From: Pseudoalteromonas prydzensis
GTDB taxonomy: Bacteria; Pseudomonadota; Gammaproteobacteria; Enterobacterales; Alteromonadaceae
Assembly: GCF_001661495.1 (NCBI RefSeq)
Contig: NZ_BDDT01000023.1
Span: forward strand, 1-33,290
Reading direction: 5' to 3'
DNA length: 33,290 nucleotides
Shown here: positions 16,069 through 23,512 of the stretch, one piece after another
Numbering within the stretch: the first letter of the stretch is position 1
How the letters are laid out: each line of letters begins with the position of its first letter
The notes under the pieces: model-generated
Told to the model about the DNA's origin: nothing
Databases searched by the model: none
The model's input: the letters and a program-made list of their open reading frames with translations, nothing else
Translations under genes and position numbers: made by a program

Positions 16069-16527
16069 TTAAAGCGGCAGCTGCTTTTTGCTAAATGTTT
16101 GCTTTAAAACCACCGTAGACTCAATATTGGCAATACAATTAATACTACCAAGTTTATGTTTTACAAAGCTTTCATAGCTTTCTAGGTCGGCCGCAATAAT
16201 CTTTAATAAATAATCATAGCTACCAGATATTACAGAACATTCTAGTACATGGTTAAGCTTTTCAACTTGCTCTTCAAACATATTAGCTGCGCTGACTGAG
16301 TTTTGACTTAATCGCACAAATGCATAAACCAATACGTTTAAGCCAAGAGCGCGGGGGTTTAGAGCCGCATGATAGCCGCTGATCACTTTGCTTGCTTCAA
16401 GCTTTTTGATGCGCCGTAAGCAAGGGGTATCCGATAGACTTACAGTTGTTGCAAGTTCTGATACAGAGGTGCGCGCATTGCTTTGTAATAACGTTAGTAA
16501 TTGTTGATCTTTTTTATCTAAACTCAT
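16069..16527 (-). CDS. Lrp/AsnC family transcriptional regulator
   Basis: 152 residues, the normal length. The N-terminal winged helix is LDKKDQQLLTLLQSNARTSV with SELATTVSLSDTPCLRRIKK. A C-terminal RAM effector domain follows (VLVYAFVRLS; LECSVISGSYDYLLKIIAAD; IESTVVLKQTF). It is divergent from the PrnB-like gene across a 144-bp region holding a perfect palindrome. By analogy with KynR, an Lrp-type regulator of kynurenine genes in Pseudomonas, it may sense an aromatic amino acid or kynurenine and control the adjacent pair. That role is inferred from context. Confidence 0.94.
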   Translation of the reverse strand: MSLDKKDQQLLTLLQSNARTSVSELATTVSLSDTPCLRRIKKLEASKVISGYHAALNPRALGLNVLVYAFVRLSQNSVSAANMFEEQVEKLNHVLECSVISGSYDYLLKIIAADLESYESFVKHKLGSINCIANIESTVVLKQTFSKKQLPL

Positions 16528-16563
16528 AAATATGGCAATAAATTGTATTTAATTGTGATTATA

Positions 16564-16578
16564 TAGTGAATTTCACTA
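16564..16578. promoter_or_regulatory. Perfect 15-bp palindrome, candidate Lrp-type operator
   Basis: TAGTGAATTTCACTA is a perfect odd-length palindrome in the AT-rich divergent region, 37 bp before the Lrp-type start and 94 bp before the PrnB-like start. Lrp/AsnC regulators bind such 13-15 bp imperfect palindromes. It is a likely site for autoregulation and control of the pair. Confidence 0.65.
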
Positions 16579-16671
16579 ATCGTGGGCTTTTTTATTCGCA
16601 GTTTTGCTGATTTGCGCTCAGTATTTTCTGTTAACATAAATGCAATAAATATTTGATACGGAGTTATGCTG

Positions 16672-17844
16672 ATGAGCAATAATACTCAGGCATTTGACGA
16701 GTGGCTCAGAACCCGCTTTGTAGAGATCAACAGTCAACTAGAGACTATCTATTGGCAGCAAGCAGATAAAGCCAATGTAGAGTTTGTAGGAGAACAATTT
16801 AAGCACCAATTAGAAGCAGAAGGTAATGCCCATATTCGTAAGTTGCTAGCTGAGGGCAATACCGATGAAGGGTTTGACCGTGCCTTTGATTTACTCGGCA
16901 ATGTGGGGTTGTTTATGGCTGCATGTCGGCGTCATGAGATCACCGAGCCATCAAGAGAAACAACGTCGCCGTTGGTCGAAGCGTCAGCATTGGCAATGCA
17001 TATTGGCGCGTCAATTGGCGTAACGCCACGTTTTGCGACAGCGCACTTAACGACCCATAATAAAGCGGTAAATGGTTTATATAAGCGTTTTACTGATCTG
17101 AGCGATGAAAAGTTGTTTATTGACTACAACACCAAAGGCATTTTAGCTTATAAGCGTGCTGCAGATGCCTTATTAAAAATTCAGCCATTAGGTATTTCGC
17201 ATCCGCTATGCGGTGATTTACTTAAAGTTGCTAAGCAAGCACTCATGGATGTGATCGAATCAAATACAGCGTTATATAATCAACTCGATACCGAGCGATT
17301 CTTCTTTTGTGTGCGCCCTTATTATAAGCCATACCGAGTGGGTAAAGAGATTTACCGCGGCGCTAATGCCGGCGATTTTGCCGGTATTAACGTGATTGAT
17401 ATGCTGCTAGGGCTGTGCTTTGCCAACGAGCCGAGTTATTCACAAATGCTGGTGGACAAATTTTTATATATGATGCCTGAAGATCAGCAAATACTGCGTG
17501 AATCAATGCGCATGCCAAGTTTAATGGATGACTTTTTAGCAGCGGGTGAGGCACGCCACAGCCCATGGTTTAAAACCAATGCCAAATTATTTATTCAAGT
17601 GTGCAAACTCCATGGTGATACGGCAATTGGCCATCACAATCAATTAGTAAGCAAGTTTATTGCTCAGCCTGCGCAGCAAATGCAACAGCAGCATATGAAT
17701 AAAGTGACAGCCAGCGGTCCGCCATTACATGTGTTATTAGACTCACTCGAACAATTAAGAGATCGCCGAGCGGCGGCTAAGCGTGATGACATCAAAACGC
17801 GTTACCATGATTTAAAACAGCTCAAACAGTGGGTAGGCAATTAA
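16672..17844 (+). CDS. PrnB/DUF1864 family haem-dioxygenase-superfamily protein
   Basis: A 390-residue, mostly helical protein. I assign it to the PrnB (DUF1864) family, part of the indoleamine/tryptophan 2,3-dioxygenase superfamily; PrnB itself rearranges 7-chlorotryptophan and is about 360 residues. Supporting segments are NVGLFMAACRRHEI, the RFFFCVRPYYKPYRVG core, and, near the C-terminus, GHHNQLVSKFI (His321-His322), which resembles the HxxxVxxxI context of the proximal haem ligand in tryptophan dioxygenase. The start is the ATG at 16672 with CGGAG eight bases before; the ATG at 16666 is only two bases from it. The next gene, one base after the stop, is kynureninase-like, so the substrate is probably tryptophan or a related indole. 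No halogenase or other prn gene is present. Confidence 0.82.
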   Translation: MSNNTQAFDEWLRTRFVEINSQLETIYWQQADKANVEFVGEQFKHQLEAEGNAHIRKLLAEGNTDEGFDRAFDLLGNVGLFMAACRRHEITEPSRETTSPLVEASALAMHIGASIGVTPRFATAHLTTHNKAVNGLYKRFTDLSDEKLFIDYNTKGILAYKRAADALLKIQPLGISHPLCGDLLKVAKQALMDVIESNTALYNQLDTERFFFCVRPYYKPYRVGKEIYRGANAGDFAGINVIDMLLGLCFANEPSYSQMLVDKFLYMMPEDQQILRESMRMPSLMDDFLAAGEARHSPWFKTNAKLFIQVCKLHGDTAIGHHNQLVSKFIAQPAQQMQQQHMNKVTASGPPLHVLLDSLEQLRDRRAAAKRDDIKTRYHDLKQLKQWVGN

Positions 17845-17845
17845 G

Positions 17846-18958
17846 ATGTATAAAGACGATTTTAATTTGACCGAAGGGTGTTATTTACTTAATCACTCTG
17901 TTGGTCGCGCATTGAAAAGTAGCCAAGATGATTTTAACCAACACTTTTTTGCTCCTTGGCAATCCAGTAATAAAGAGCCGTGGCAGCAATGGTTAGCGGT
18001 TATAAGCCGTTTTACCGCTGCGTTGAGCTTGCTGTTTAATTCACCAAGCGAGCAGTTTTGCCCGCAAGTTAACCTATCTAGTGCATTAACTAAGCTGGTT
18101 ATGTCACACCCTCGACTACAACAAGCTGGCTGTAAAGTGTTAATGGCGCAAAGTGACTTTCCTAGTATGGGCTTTGCAATGCAAAAAGCCTTAGCCAGCG
18201 GTGCTAAAATTGAGTTTATTCCTGAACACGTTGATTTAACAGACAATACCCAGTGGCAGCAGTACATAAAGCCAGATATCGATTTAGTGTTTATTAGTCA
18301 TGCCTATTCAAATACAGGTCAGCAAGCCCCAGTGGCAGAAATTAGTAAATACTGTAAGCAAGTCGGCTGTTTGAGCATTGTTGATGTGGCGCAATCAGCG
18401 GGGGTTTTACCGTTAGATTTAAGTCAAGTTGATGTTGATTTTATGATTGGCTCAAGTGTTAAATGGCTATGCTCTGGCCCTGGTGCGGCCTACTTATGGG
18501 TGAGCAAAGCGCAGTTAAGCGTTTGTGAGCCACAGGATGTTGGCTGGTTTTCTCATCAAAATCCATTTGAATTTGATATCCATCATTTTGCTTATCATGA
18601 CAGCGCGCTGCGTTTTTGGGGTGGCACACCTTCAATTGCGCCATTTGTTATTGCAGGGCACAGTATTCACTATTTTGCTCGCTTAGGTATTGATAAGGTG
18701 CGTGAGCATAATTTAGCACTACTCACGCAATTAACTACAGCCCTGGCTCCTTATGTGGTATCGCCAGTTGCAGCCACTAAATGTAGTGGTACCGCAATTA
18801 TTAATTTTGCTGATCAGCAAGCGGAGGTTGTAGCTGCTTTAACAGCCGCTGATATTAGCGTTGATGTGCGGGCATACGGAATAAGAATCTCACCGCATAT
18901 TTATAACGACAGTCGCGATATTGAACGGCTAATAAAAGTTGTTAAACAAGTTCTGTAA
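17846..18958 (+). CDS. Kynureninase-like PLP enzyme (aminotransferase class V fold)
   Basis: A 370-residue fold-type I PLP enzyme. Kynureninase-like landmarks run in order: YLLNHSVGRALKSSQ start, the Asp of IVDVAQSAGVLPLDL (Asp180, expected to bind the pyridine nitrogen), Lys206 in SSVKWLCSGPGAAYLWVS (expected Schiff-base lysine), GWFSHQNPFEFD, and FWGGTPSIAPFV. Kynureninase cleaves kynurenine to anthranilate and alanine. This protein is shorter than usual (family about 410-465), so it may be a divergent form with a different substrate. The ATG is one base after the upstream stop, so the two are co-translated. No kynurenine formamidase gene is visible nearby. Confidence 0.85.
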   Translation: MYKDDFNLTEGCYLLNHSVGRALKSSQDDFNQHFFAPWQSSNKEPWQQWLAVISRFTAALSLLFNSPSEQFCPQVNLSSALTKLVMSHPRLQQAGCKVLMAQSDFPSMGFAMQKALASGAKIEFIPEHVDLTDNTQWQQYIKPDIDLVFISHAYSNTGQQAPVAEISKYCKQVGCLSIVDVAQSAGVLPLDLSQVDVDFMIGSSVKWLCSGPGAAYLWVSKAQLSVCEPQDVGWFSHQNPFEFDIHHFAYHDSALRFWGGTPSIAPFVIAGHSIHYFARLGIDKVREHNLALLTQLTTALAPYVVSPVAATKCSGTAIINFADQQAEVVAALTAADISVDVRAYGIRISPHIYNDSRDIERLIKVVKQVL

Positions 18959-18966
18959 GGTTAAAT

Positions 18967-19428
18967 CTACTGGCTGAGCTGCGTTTTCATGGTGTTCAAC
19001 GTCTCGATCTGTTGTTGATACTGCTCGATTTGCGGTTTGATGCGCCGCTCAACTTGTGCGGTTCGTTGTGCTATCGCATCTGCAATTGAGCTTGCCCCCA
19101 TTCTATTGGCAGTATCTTGAGTCATATAGCTTATTTTAGTTTTTTGTGCTGCCAGCGTATCTTGTAGTTGTTTGATTTCGCGCTGAAGCAGTGCAATGTC
19201 TCGGTCAATTTTTTGCATCGTAATATAGCTATCAACTTCTCCAGCAACAGCTTTGCTCTGCTTTGGTATACCTTGTGCTACGTTGGTTTCGGGAATGATT
19301 ATTTCTTTGGCGTCTTCACCACACGGCAATTGACTAAACGTGGCGACGCCATCAATAGTGCATTGATAAACAGCTGAAAAGGCTGGAATGCTGATAAATA
19401 CAATGCTTAGGATGATAGCTCGAACCAT
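18967..19428 (-). CDS. DUF4124 domain periplasmic protein
   Basis: 153 residues. A signal peptide (IILSIVFISIPAFSA) is followed by the DUF4124 pattern YQCTIDGVATFSQLPCGEDA (residues about 21-40, two Cys likely bridged), then a Gln/Lys-rich coiled coil (about 75-150). DUF4124 proteins are envelope proteins of unknown role. The start is the ATG at 19428; a GTG at 19440 in the same frame is possible. It stands alone, converging on the kynureninase-like gene with eight bases between stops. Confidence 0.85.
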   Translation of the reverse strand: MVRAIILSIVFISIPAFSAVYQCTIDGVATFSQLPCGEDAKEIIIPETNVAQGIPKQSKAVAGEVDSYITMQKIDRDIALLQREIKQLQDTLAAQKTKISYMTQDTANRMGASSIADAIAQRTAQVERRIKPQIEQYQQQIETLNTMKTQLSQ

Positions 19429-19591
19429 ATTTGACGCCACGGATTAGCTTTTTATTGATAATAATAATGCCTGAAGTTGCTAAAGGTAACAATTATAGAA
19501 TAGAGTTTTGGCGGATTACTTGGGAGGCCGCAGTTATTTCGATGCTTAACATCTGCTAAACTATCCCCTTCTTATTACTGTATTGGTTATT

Positions 19592-21007
19592 ATGAAACAT
19601 TCAATCATTCCTGTAATTTTGGCTGGTGGCATAGGTTCACGGTTATGGCCATTGTCACGCCAAGCTATGCCAAAGCAATTTTTACCTTTATTTGGGGATG
19701 AATCGTTATTGCAGAGCACCCTAAAGCGTTGCGAAGATGAGTGTTTTTCTGATGCTATTTTGGTGTGTAACGAACAACATCGCTTTATTGCCAGTAGCCA
19801 ATGTCAGCAGATAAATGTACAACCACAGGCGTTATTATTAGAGCCTGAAGGGAAAAATACTGCACCAGCCATAGCGCTTGCCGCACAATATGTATTACAG
19901 CAAGGGCTTGATACGCCTTTATTAGTGATGCCAGCGGATCATCATATTGATAATTTTGAATTGTTAATTGCACAACTGCCAGATGCGATAACGTTGGCGC
20001 AGCAGGGCAAATTAATTACTTTTGCAATCGAGCCAGATACTGCCCATTGCGGTTACGGTTATATCAAAAGAGGGGTTAAAATAGCAGCCTCAAATTGTTA
20101 TCAAGTCGATGAGTTTAAAGAAAAGCCCAGCTTACTGTTGGCACAGCAATATCTCGCCAGTGGCGCATATAGCTGGAACAGCGGCATGTTTTTATTTACC
20201 CCGAGGGCATACCTTGCAGAGCTGCAACGCTTTGCCCCCAAAATTGCCAATTGCATTGCACAAGCCGCCAACTTTACAGATGACTTAGGTTTTACGCGAG
20301 CCGACAGCAATACCTTAAAAAATTGCCCCAGTGACTCTATCGATTACGCTATTTTAGAGCGCAGTGCGAATGTAGCGGTGCTGCCATTAGCGCTTAATTG
20401 GAATGATGTGGGTGGTTTCAATGCGCTGTGGCAAAGTACTGATAAAGACGAGCAAGGTAATAACCTAAGTGCTGATACCGTGTTATTAAATAGTGAGAAT
20501 AACTTACTCAAGAGCGAAAGTGGCCATACGATTGCCACTTTAGGAATTAAAGATTTAGCGGTTATTCACACTCATGACGCTACATTAGTGGCAGATAAAA
20601 ACCAGCTAGATAAACTGCCTGAATTGTTGCAGCTACTGGCTGTTCAGCAAAGCGATAAGTTATTGCATCATCAAGCAATGTATCGACCTTGGGGTAGTTA
20701 TCGAGTATTAGTTGCAGGGGCGGGCTTTAAAGTTAAAAAGATTACTGTTAATAGCAATGGCAAGCTCTCCACGCAACGTCACCAGCATCGGGCGGAGCAT
20801 TGGGTGGTAGTCTCAGGCGTGGCAGATATTTGTATTGCTGGTAATACACAGACTTTAACAGCCGATCAATCTTGTTATATCGCGCCAAACCAAATCCACA
20901 GCTTAGCAAACTCCCAGAGCGAGCCGCTTATTCTCATCGAAGTGCAAACCGGCAGTATTTTAGATGAAGCAGATATAGAGCGCTTTGATGATCTGTATGG
21001 GCGATAG
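19592..21007 (+). CDS. manC: Mannose-1-phosphate guanylyltransferase / mannose-6-phosphate isomerase
   Basis: A 471-residue bifunctional enzyme that makes GDP-mannose for polysaccharides and may interconvert mannose-6-P and fructose-6-P. The nucleotidyltransferase signature VILAGGIGSRLWPLSRQAMP stands at residues 7-26. The C-terminal type II isomerase cupin has LSTQRHQHRAEHWVVVSGVA and PNQIHSL. The usual start is the ATG at 19592 (MKHSIIPVILAGG); an in-frame TTG lies three codons earlier. No ribosome site is obvious. It is an orphan: no manB or gmd or glycosyltransferase genes are near, so it serves polysaccharide genes elsewhere. Confidence 0.95.
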   Translation: MKHSIIPVILAGGIGSRLWPLSRQAMPKQFLPLFGDESLLQSTLKRCEDECFSDAILVCNEQHRFIASSQCQQINVQPQALLLEPEGKNTAPAIALAAQYVLQQGLDTPLLVMPADHHIDNFELLIAQLPDAITLAQQGKLITFAIEPDTAHCGYGYIKRGVKIAASNCYQVDEFKEKPSLLLAQQYLASGAYSWNSGMFLFTPRAYLAELQRFAPKIANCIAQAANFTDDLGFTRADSNTLKNCPSDSIDYAILERSANVAVLPLALNWNDVGGFNALWQSTDKDEQGNNLSADTVLLNSENNLLKSESGHTIATLGIKDLAVIHTHDATLVADKNQLDKLPELLQLLAVQQSDKLLHHQAMYRPWGSYRVLVAGAGFKVKKITVNSNGKLSTQRHQHRAEHWVVVSGVADICIAGNTQTLTADQSCYIAPNQIHSLANSQSEPLILIEVQTGSILDEADIERFDDLYGR

Positions 21008-21387
21008 CGGCAAGTTTCCCTCATTATTCCCTGCTCTTTGTGCAAAAAAACTTAGTGAATTATTCACAAAGAGGTTAAGAGACGCTGCGCTTAAGAGTAA
21101 TACAGATCCTAGGCCCAAAAATATTTGCGCGACTAAGGACACTACTACCTAAGAGCCAACACCTATCAGCTAACGGTGGATTTAGATCATTGGATCCGCC
21201 AAAGGATAAGAATGTGCTACTGGCAGCAATGACTATTTAGCTTCACAAGATTTAGCGTCATTGAGAGATATTTGGATCAATATTCATTACGGGAGATGAA
21301 CCGTTCATTGCACTTCCTATTAATAAAAAGCGCATGATGGGCAGGTAGTGTAGGGGCTGGAGGAGACCTCCGGCTGCCCGATTAGAT
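21008..21387. other. Gene-free stretch with several inverted repeats
   Basis: No convincing gene was found. It holds arms CTCTTTGTG (21034-21042) and CACAAAGAG (21065-21073) overlapping a 13-bp palindrome GTGAATTATTCAC (21055-21067), a 7-bp hairpin with one G-U pair (21175-21181 with 21194-21200), and a REP-like hairpin at 21356-21374. Short open frames near 21245-21346 are too short to support. Confidence 0.5.
21356..21374. repeat. REP-like hairpin element
   Basis: GCTGGAGG (21356-21363) pairs with CCTCCGGC (21367-21374) around an AGA loop, with one G-U pair. It is flanked by GTGTAGGG and TGCCCGATT. The GTAGG head and CCCGAT tail match the element at 584-612 although the stem differs, suggesting one REP-like class. 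Confidence 0.5.
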
Positions 21388-21822
21388 TTATTTTTTTAGC
21401 ACCGAAACAAGTCCAATAACAGCACCAATTAAACCTGTACATAAAGTGAAATAAAAAGCGATTACTTCACGCTTAGCTTTTTGTTCGTCTCTAATTTTAG
21501 ATTTTAAATGACGTATTCCATTCAAAGTTAAAATTTTAACTGAACCACTTCCATCACCAAAATCATGTGTGGTGTACATAAGCGTTTCACTTTCATCAGG
21601 CATTGGAATAAGTAACGAGTCTGCTTTGGATATAAAATATGAAGTTTTTTTGTATTCTATCCACATATCCAAGTCATCTTGCTGAGCGGCTAAAAAAGAT
21701 AAATGACCTTGATCATCTTTACCCTCATAGCTTTTTTTAATTTTAACGTATTCATTCTCAAGTGTTGCCACTTTCTTTTTCAAAGAATGTAGATTTTTTC
21801 GATATTGTAGATACGCGAGCAT
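21388..21822 (-). CDS. Hypothetical coiled-coil protein with C-terminal membrane helix
   Basis: 144 residues. The N-terminal helix is strongly charged and heptad-like (about 8-40, LHSLKKKVATLENEYVKIKK). A central mixed domain (MWIEYKKTSYFISKADSLL; DFGDGSGSVKIL) follows, then a basic helix and a single C-terminal membrane helix (about 120-141, ending SVLKK). The topology suggests a cytoplasmic domain tail-anchored in the inner membrane. The ATG has GGAG six bases upstream. Base composition is AT-rich and the gene stands alone in a gene-poor stretch, which suggests acquisition. No family recognised. Confidence 0.7.
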   Translation of the reverse strand: MLAYLQYRKNLHSLKKKVATLENEYVKIKKSYEGKDDQGHLSFLAAQQDDLDMWIEYKKTSYFISKADSLLIPMPDESETLMYTTHDFGDGSGSVKILTLNGIRHLKSKIRDEQKAKREVIAFYFTLCTGLIGAVIGLVSVLKK

Positions 21823-22213
21823 ATATTCTCCGAATAAATCTACAGCTTATTGAACACCATTTGGGTGGTTTATAACACACCAAAACAGCATATATTACAT
21901 ACTCAGATAATTTCACCAATAATTACCTTTGTAAACAAGTAGTTAAAATAGCTGGGAGTTATGTTTGTTATTTTGCACTAAAACGGCGGTTAATGATGTT
22001 GTTGGACAAAACTAGGAACCTACTCATCAAAACAGGAATAACCTTAACTTTTACCAGCGACCGGATGTTACTCACACCCGAACTTCGCCAAATTACCAAA
22101 AGCAGACGCTAGTAACGCGCCCGTATTTTTAATGTGCTTACTATGCCTTAGTTTAAAGCCTAACGACCGTTTTTTGTTAGCTTTTCATTCGTTGTATAGT
22201 TTAAGGTAACTTC
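21823..22213. other. Gene-free AT-rich stretch
   Basis: No gene, terminator or known repeat could be supported. The 21823-21900 part should hold the promoter of the coiled-coil gene. A small hairpin with GCCTAAC (22158-22164) and GTTAGCT (22176-22182) resembles integron attC ends but is far too short for an attC site. Confidence 0.5.
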
Positions 22214-22436
22214 TTAAATTGTAACTTTTCTTATTTCTGAACGTGTCGGTGCTTCAGATGCACTAAAACTTTCAAACTCAACATCTGATCCAAAAATATT
22301 TATGAGCATTATTGTATAGTCGTTTGGAGAGCGCTCAAAATCTAAAAGATATAATGGAGGTAACTGCTCTCGATCTATATTTCGCTTATCAGCTAATTGT
22401 AAGAAGCATCCATGAAACCTTTTTCATCCATGCTGT
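22214..22436 (-). pseudogene. Out-of-frame continuation of the orphan gene at 22437-23081
   Basis: After the stop of the upstream frame, two further coding-like segments follow in shifted frames. The first reads TIDSMDEKGFMDA and meets a stop near 22396. The second reads FLQLADKRNIDREQLPPLYL then LDFERSPNDYTIMLINIFG and ends SEIRKVTI at a TAA (22214-22216). One added A in the AAA run at about 22443 and one added T at about 22405 would join all parts into a single protein of about 290 residues. Codon choice and the balanced amino-acid make-up of the tail support former coding. This is either a decayed gene or two assembly errors in short homopolymers. Confidence 0.6.
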
Positions 22437-23081
22437 CTATGGTTTCCCATCAATTTTAAATACAGAGGTCTGGGGGGGATCTTCAAAAAGTAACTTACGT
22501 CGTAAATAGCTATCAATATTCATTTGCTCTGCTGTTTGTGCTTCTTTACGAGCATTTATCTCTCCGGAGATAAAAGATTCATAAGACTCATTATTAAATA
22601 GCTCGAAAACTTCTGCATTTGTTGGTCCGTGCCCTTCTGGAAATACTTCTAAACTTCCACTGCCAGAGTAATGTTTATCAATCAATTGTTTTAGTGAATT
22701 AATATCACCGCCAGCCTCAGCAAAAAGAGCGTTAACGCCTTCTCTACCAGCATAAGAACCATCATAATTTAAGTAACCCATAACTTGGCCATCAATTTTT
22801 ACCATTGCAGCAACGTCTATTTGTTTTCCATTTTCTCTATAGTACTTCTCGGTATTTTCTAAAGAGCTACTTAAGGCCCAGAAGTCTTTACCCAACTGCA
22901 AAGTTTTTTCATTTGAAGCTTTATGAATATTTTGATCATCTATTTTATAAATAATATTAGTTTTACCTTCGAGGTTAAACTCATTATTTTTTTCTTTCTC
23001 TGCAATAGGAGATTCAAGCCTGTTAACCCGAGGGTTGATGTATTGGTTAATACTACTGTTCGTAAATTGGGAGATTTGCAT
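22437..23081 (-). CDS. Hypothetical protein, probably frameshift-truncated
   Basis: A 214-residue soluble protein with no signal peptide. The N-terminus (MQISQFTNSSINQYINPRVN) is polar and probably disordered. A mixed domain follows (NIIYKIDDQNIHKAS; IDVAAMVKIDGQVMGYLNYDGS; YSGSGSLEVFPEGHGPTNAEV), then a charged helix (SYESFISGEINARKEAQTAE). AGGACACC lies upstream of the ATG. The last residues (FKIDGKP) precede a premature-looking stop: coding-like sequence continues in other frames to 22214. No family recognised. Low GC and isolation suggest a mobile or accessory origin. Confidence 0.65.
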   Translation of the reverse strand: MQISQFTNSSINQYINPRVNRLESPIAEKEKNNEFNLEGKTNIIYKIDDQNIHKASNEKTLQLGKDFWALSSSLENTEKYYRENGKQIDVAAMVKIDGQVMGYLNYDGSYAGREGVNALFAEAGGDINSLKQLIDKHYSGSGSLEVFPEGHGPTNAEVFELFNNESYESFISGEINARKEAQTAEQMNIDSYLRRKLLFEDPPQTSVFKIDGKP

Positions 23082-23509
23082 AATGGTGTCCTGTGATATT
23101 TATCCATTAAAGTTAATCAGGAAACAGCGATATGTTACTTACTTCGCTTGACTACTAATTTATGTTCCCTGCTCATAATTATGCAAAATTTAGCCCAAGG
23201 TAATATTCTTTAAAAATTAATGACTAAATTAACAGTCTTTACATATAACGGATAATTTTCCAAATGAAAGGAGCTTTCTTACCTAATGTGCGGCAAATAA
23301 CCGCCGCGTATTAAAAATCTACATTAGCCAACCTCAGTGTTCGGTTTTCGCACATCGCTGTCTGTCAAATAAGGTGTAAATCAATTCGTCATAACTGTAA
23401 GCTCCTATGAGCTACTACAACTAAATAGCATGGAATAATTCTGCACATTGTAAAATCATGTCCTTTAACCTTGCTACTTTTTCCTTGAAACTTCACTCTC
23501 GCTAACTCG
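23082..23509. other. Gene-free stretch with a nested inverted repeat
   Basis: No gene found. CTAATGT (23283-23289) and ACATTAG (23321-23327) form outer arms, with GCGGC (23290-23294) and GCCGC (23303-23307) inside them, giving a 45-bp imperfect hairpin. The first part should hold the promoter of the orphan gene. The end carries an inverted copy of the repeat seen at 541-560. Confidence 0.5.
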
Positions 23510-23512
23510 CTA
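23491..23512 (-). repeat. Inverted copy of the dispersed repeat found near the rRNA operon
   Basis: On the minus strand this reads TAGCGAGTTAGCGAGAGTGA then AG. It matches 541-560 with one mismatch (A to G). The TAG stop codon of the hybrid kinase gene (23510-23512) is the first three bases of the repeat. Confidence 0.65.

Noticed and set aside
16666..18958. A pyrrolnitrin-type biosynthetic cluster, suggested by the PrnB homologue
   Set aside because: No PrnA halogenase, PrnC or PrnD gene is present; the partner is kynureninase-like, so tryptophan breakdown fits better.
21245..21346. Short open segments after manC, one reading FITGDEPFIALPINKKRMMG
   Set aside because: About 25 codons with no start, ribosome site or frame support; could be a gene remnant but also chance.
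22158..22182. Integron attC-like ends GCCTAAC and GTTAGCT
   Set aside because: The spacing is about 11 bp, whereas attC sites need roughly 55 or more with inner L sites; no integron integrase is in the window.
22312..22509. A 65-codon plus-strand open frame
   Set aside because: It is antisense to the frameshifted orphan gene, whose minus-strand tail has much better coding character.
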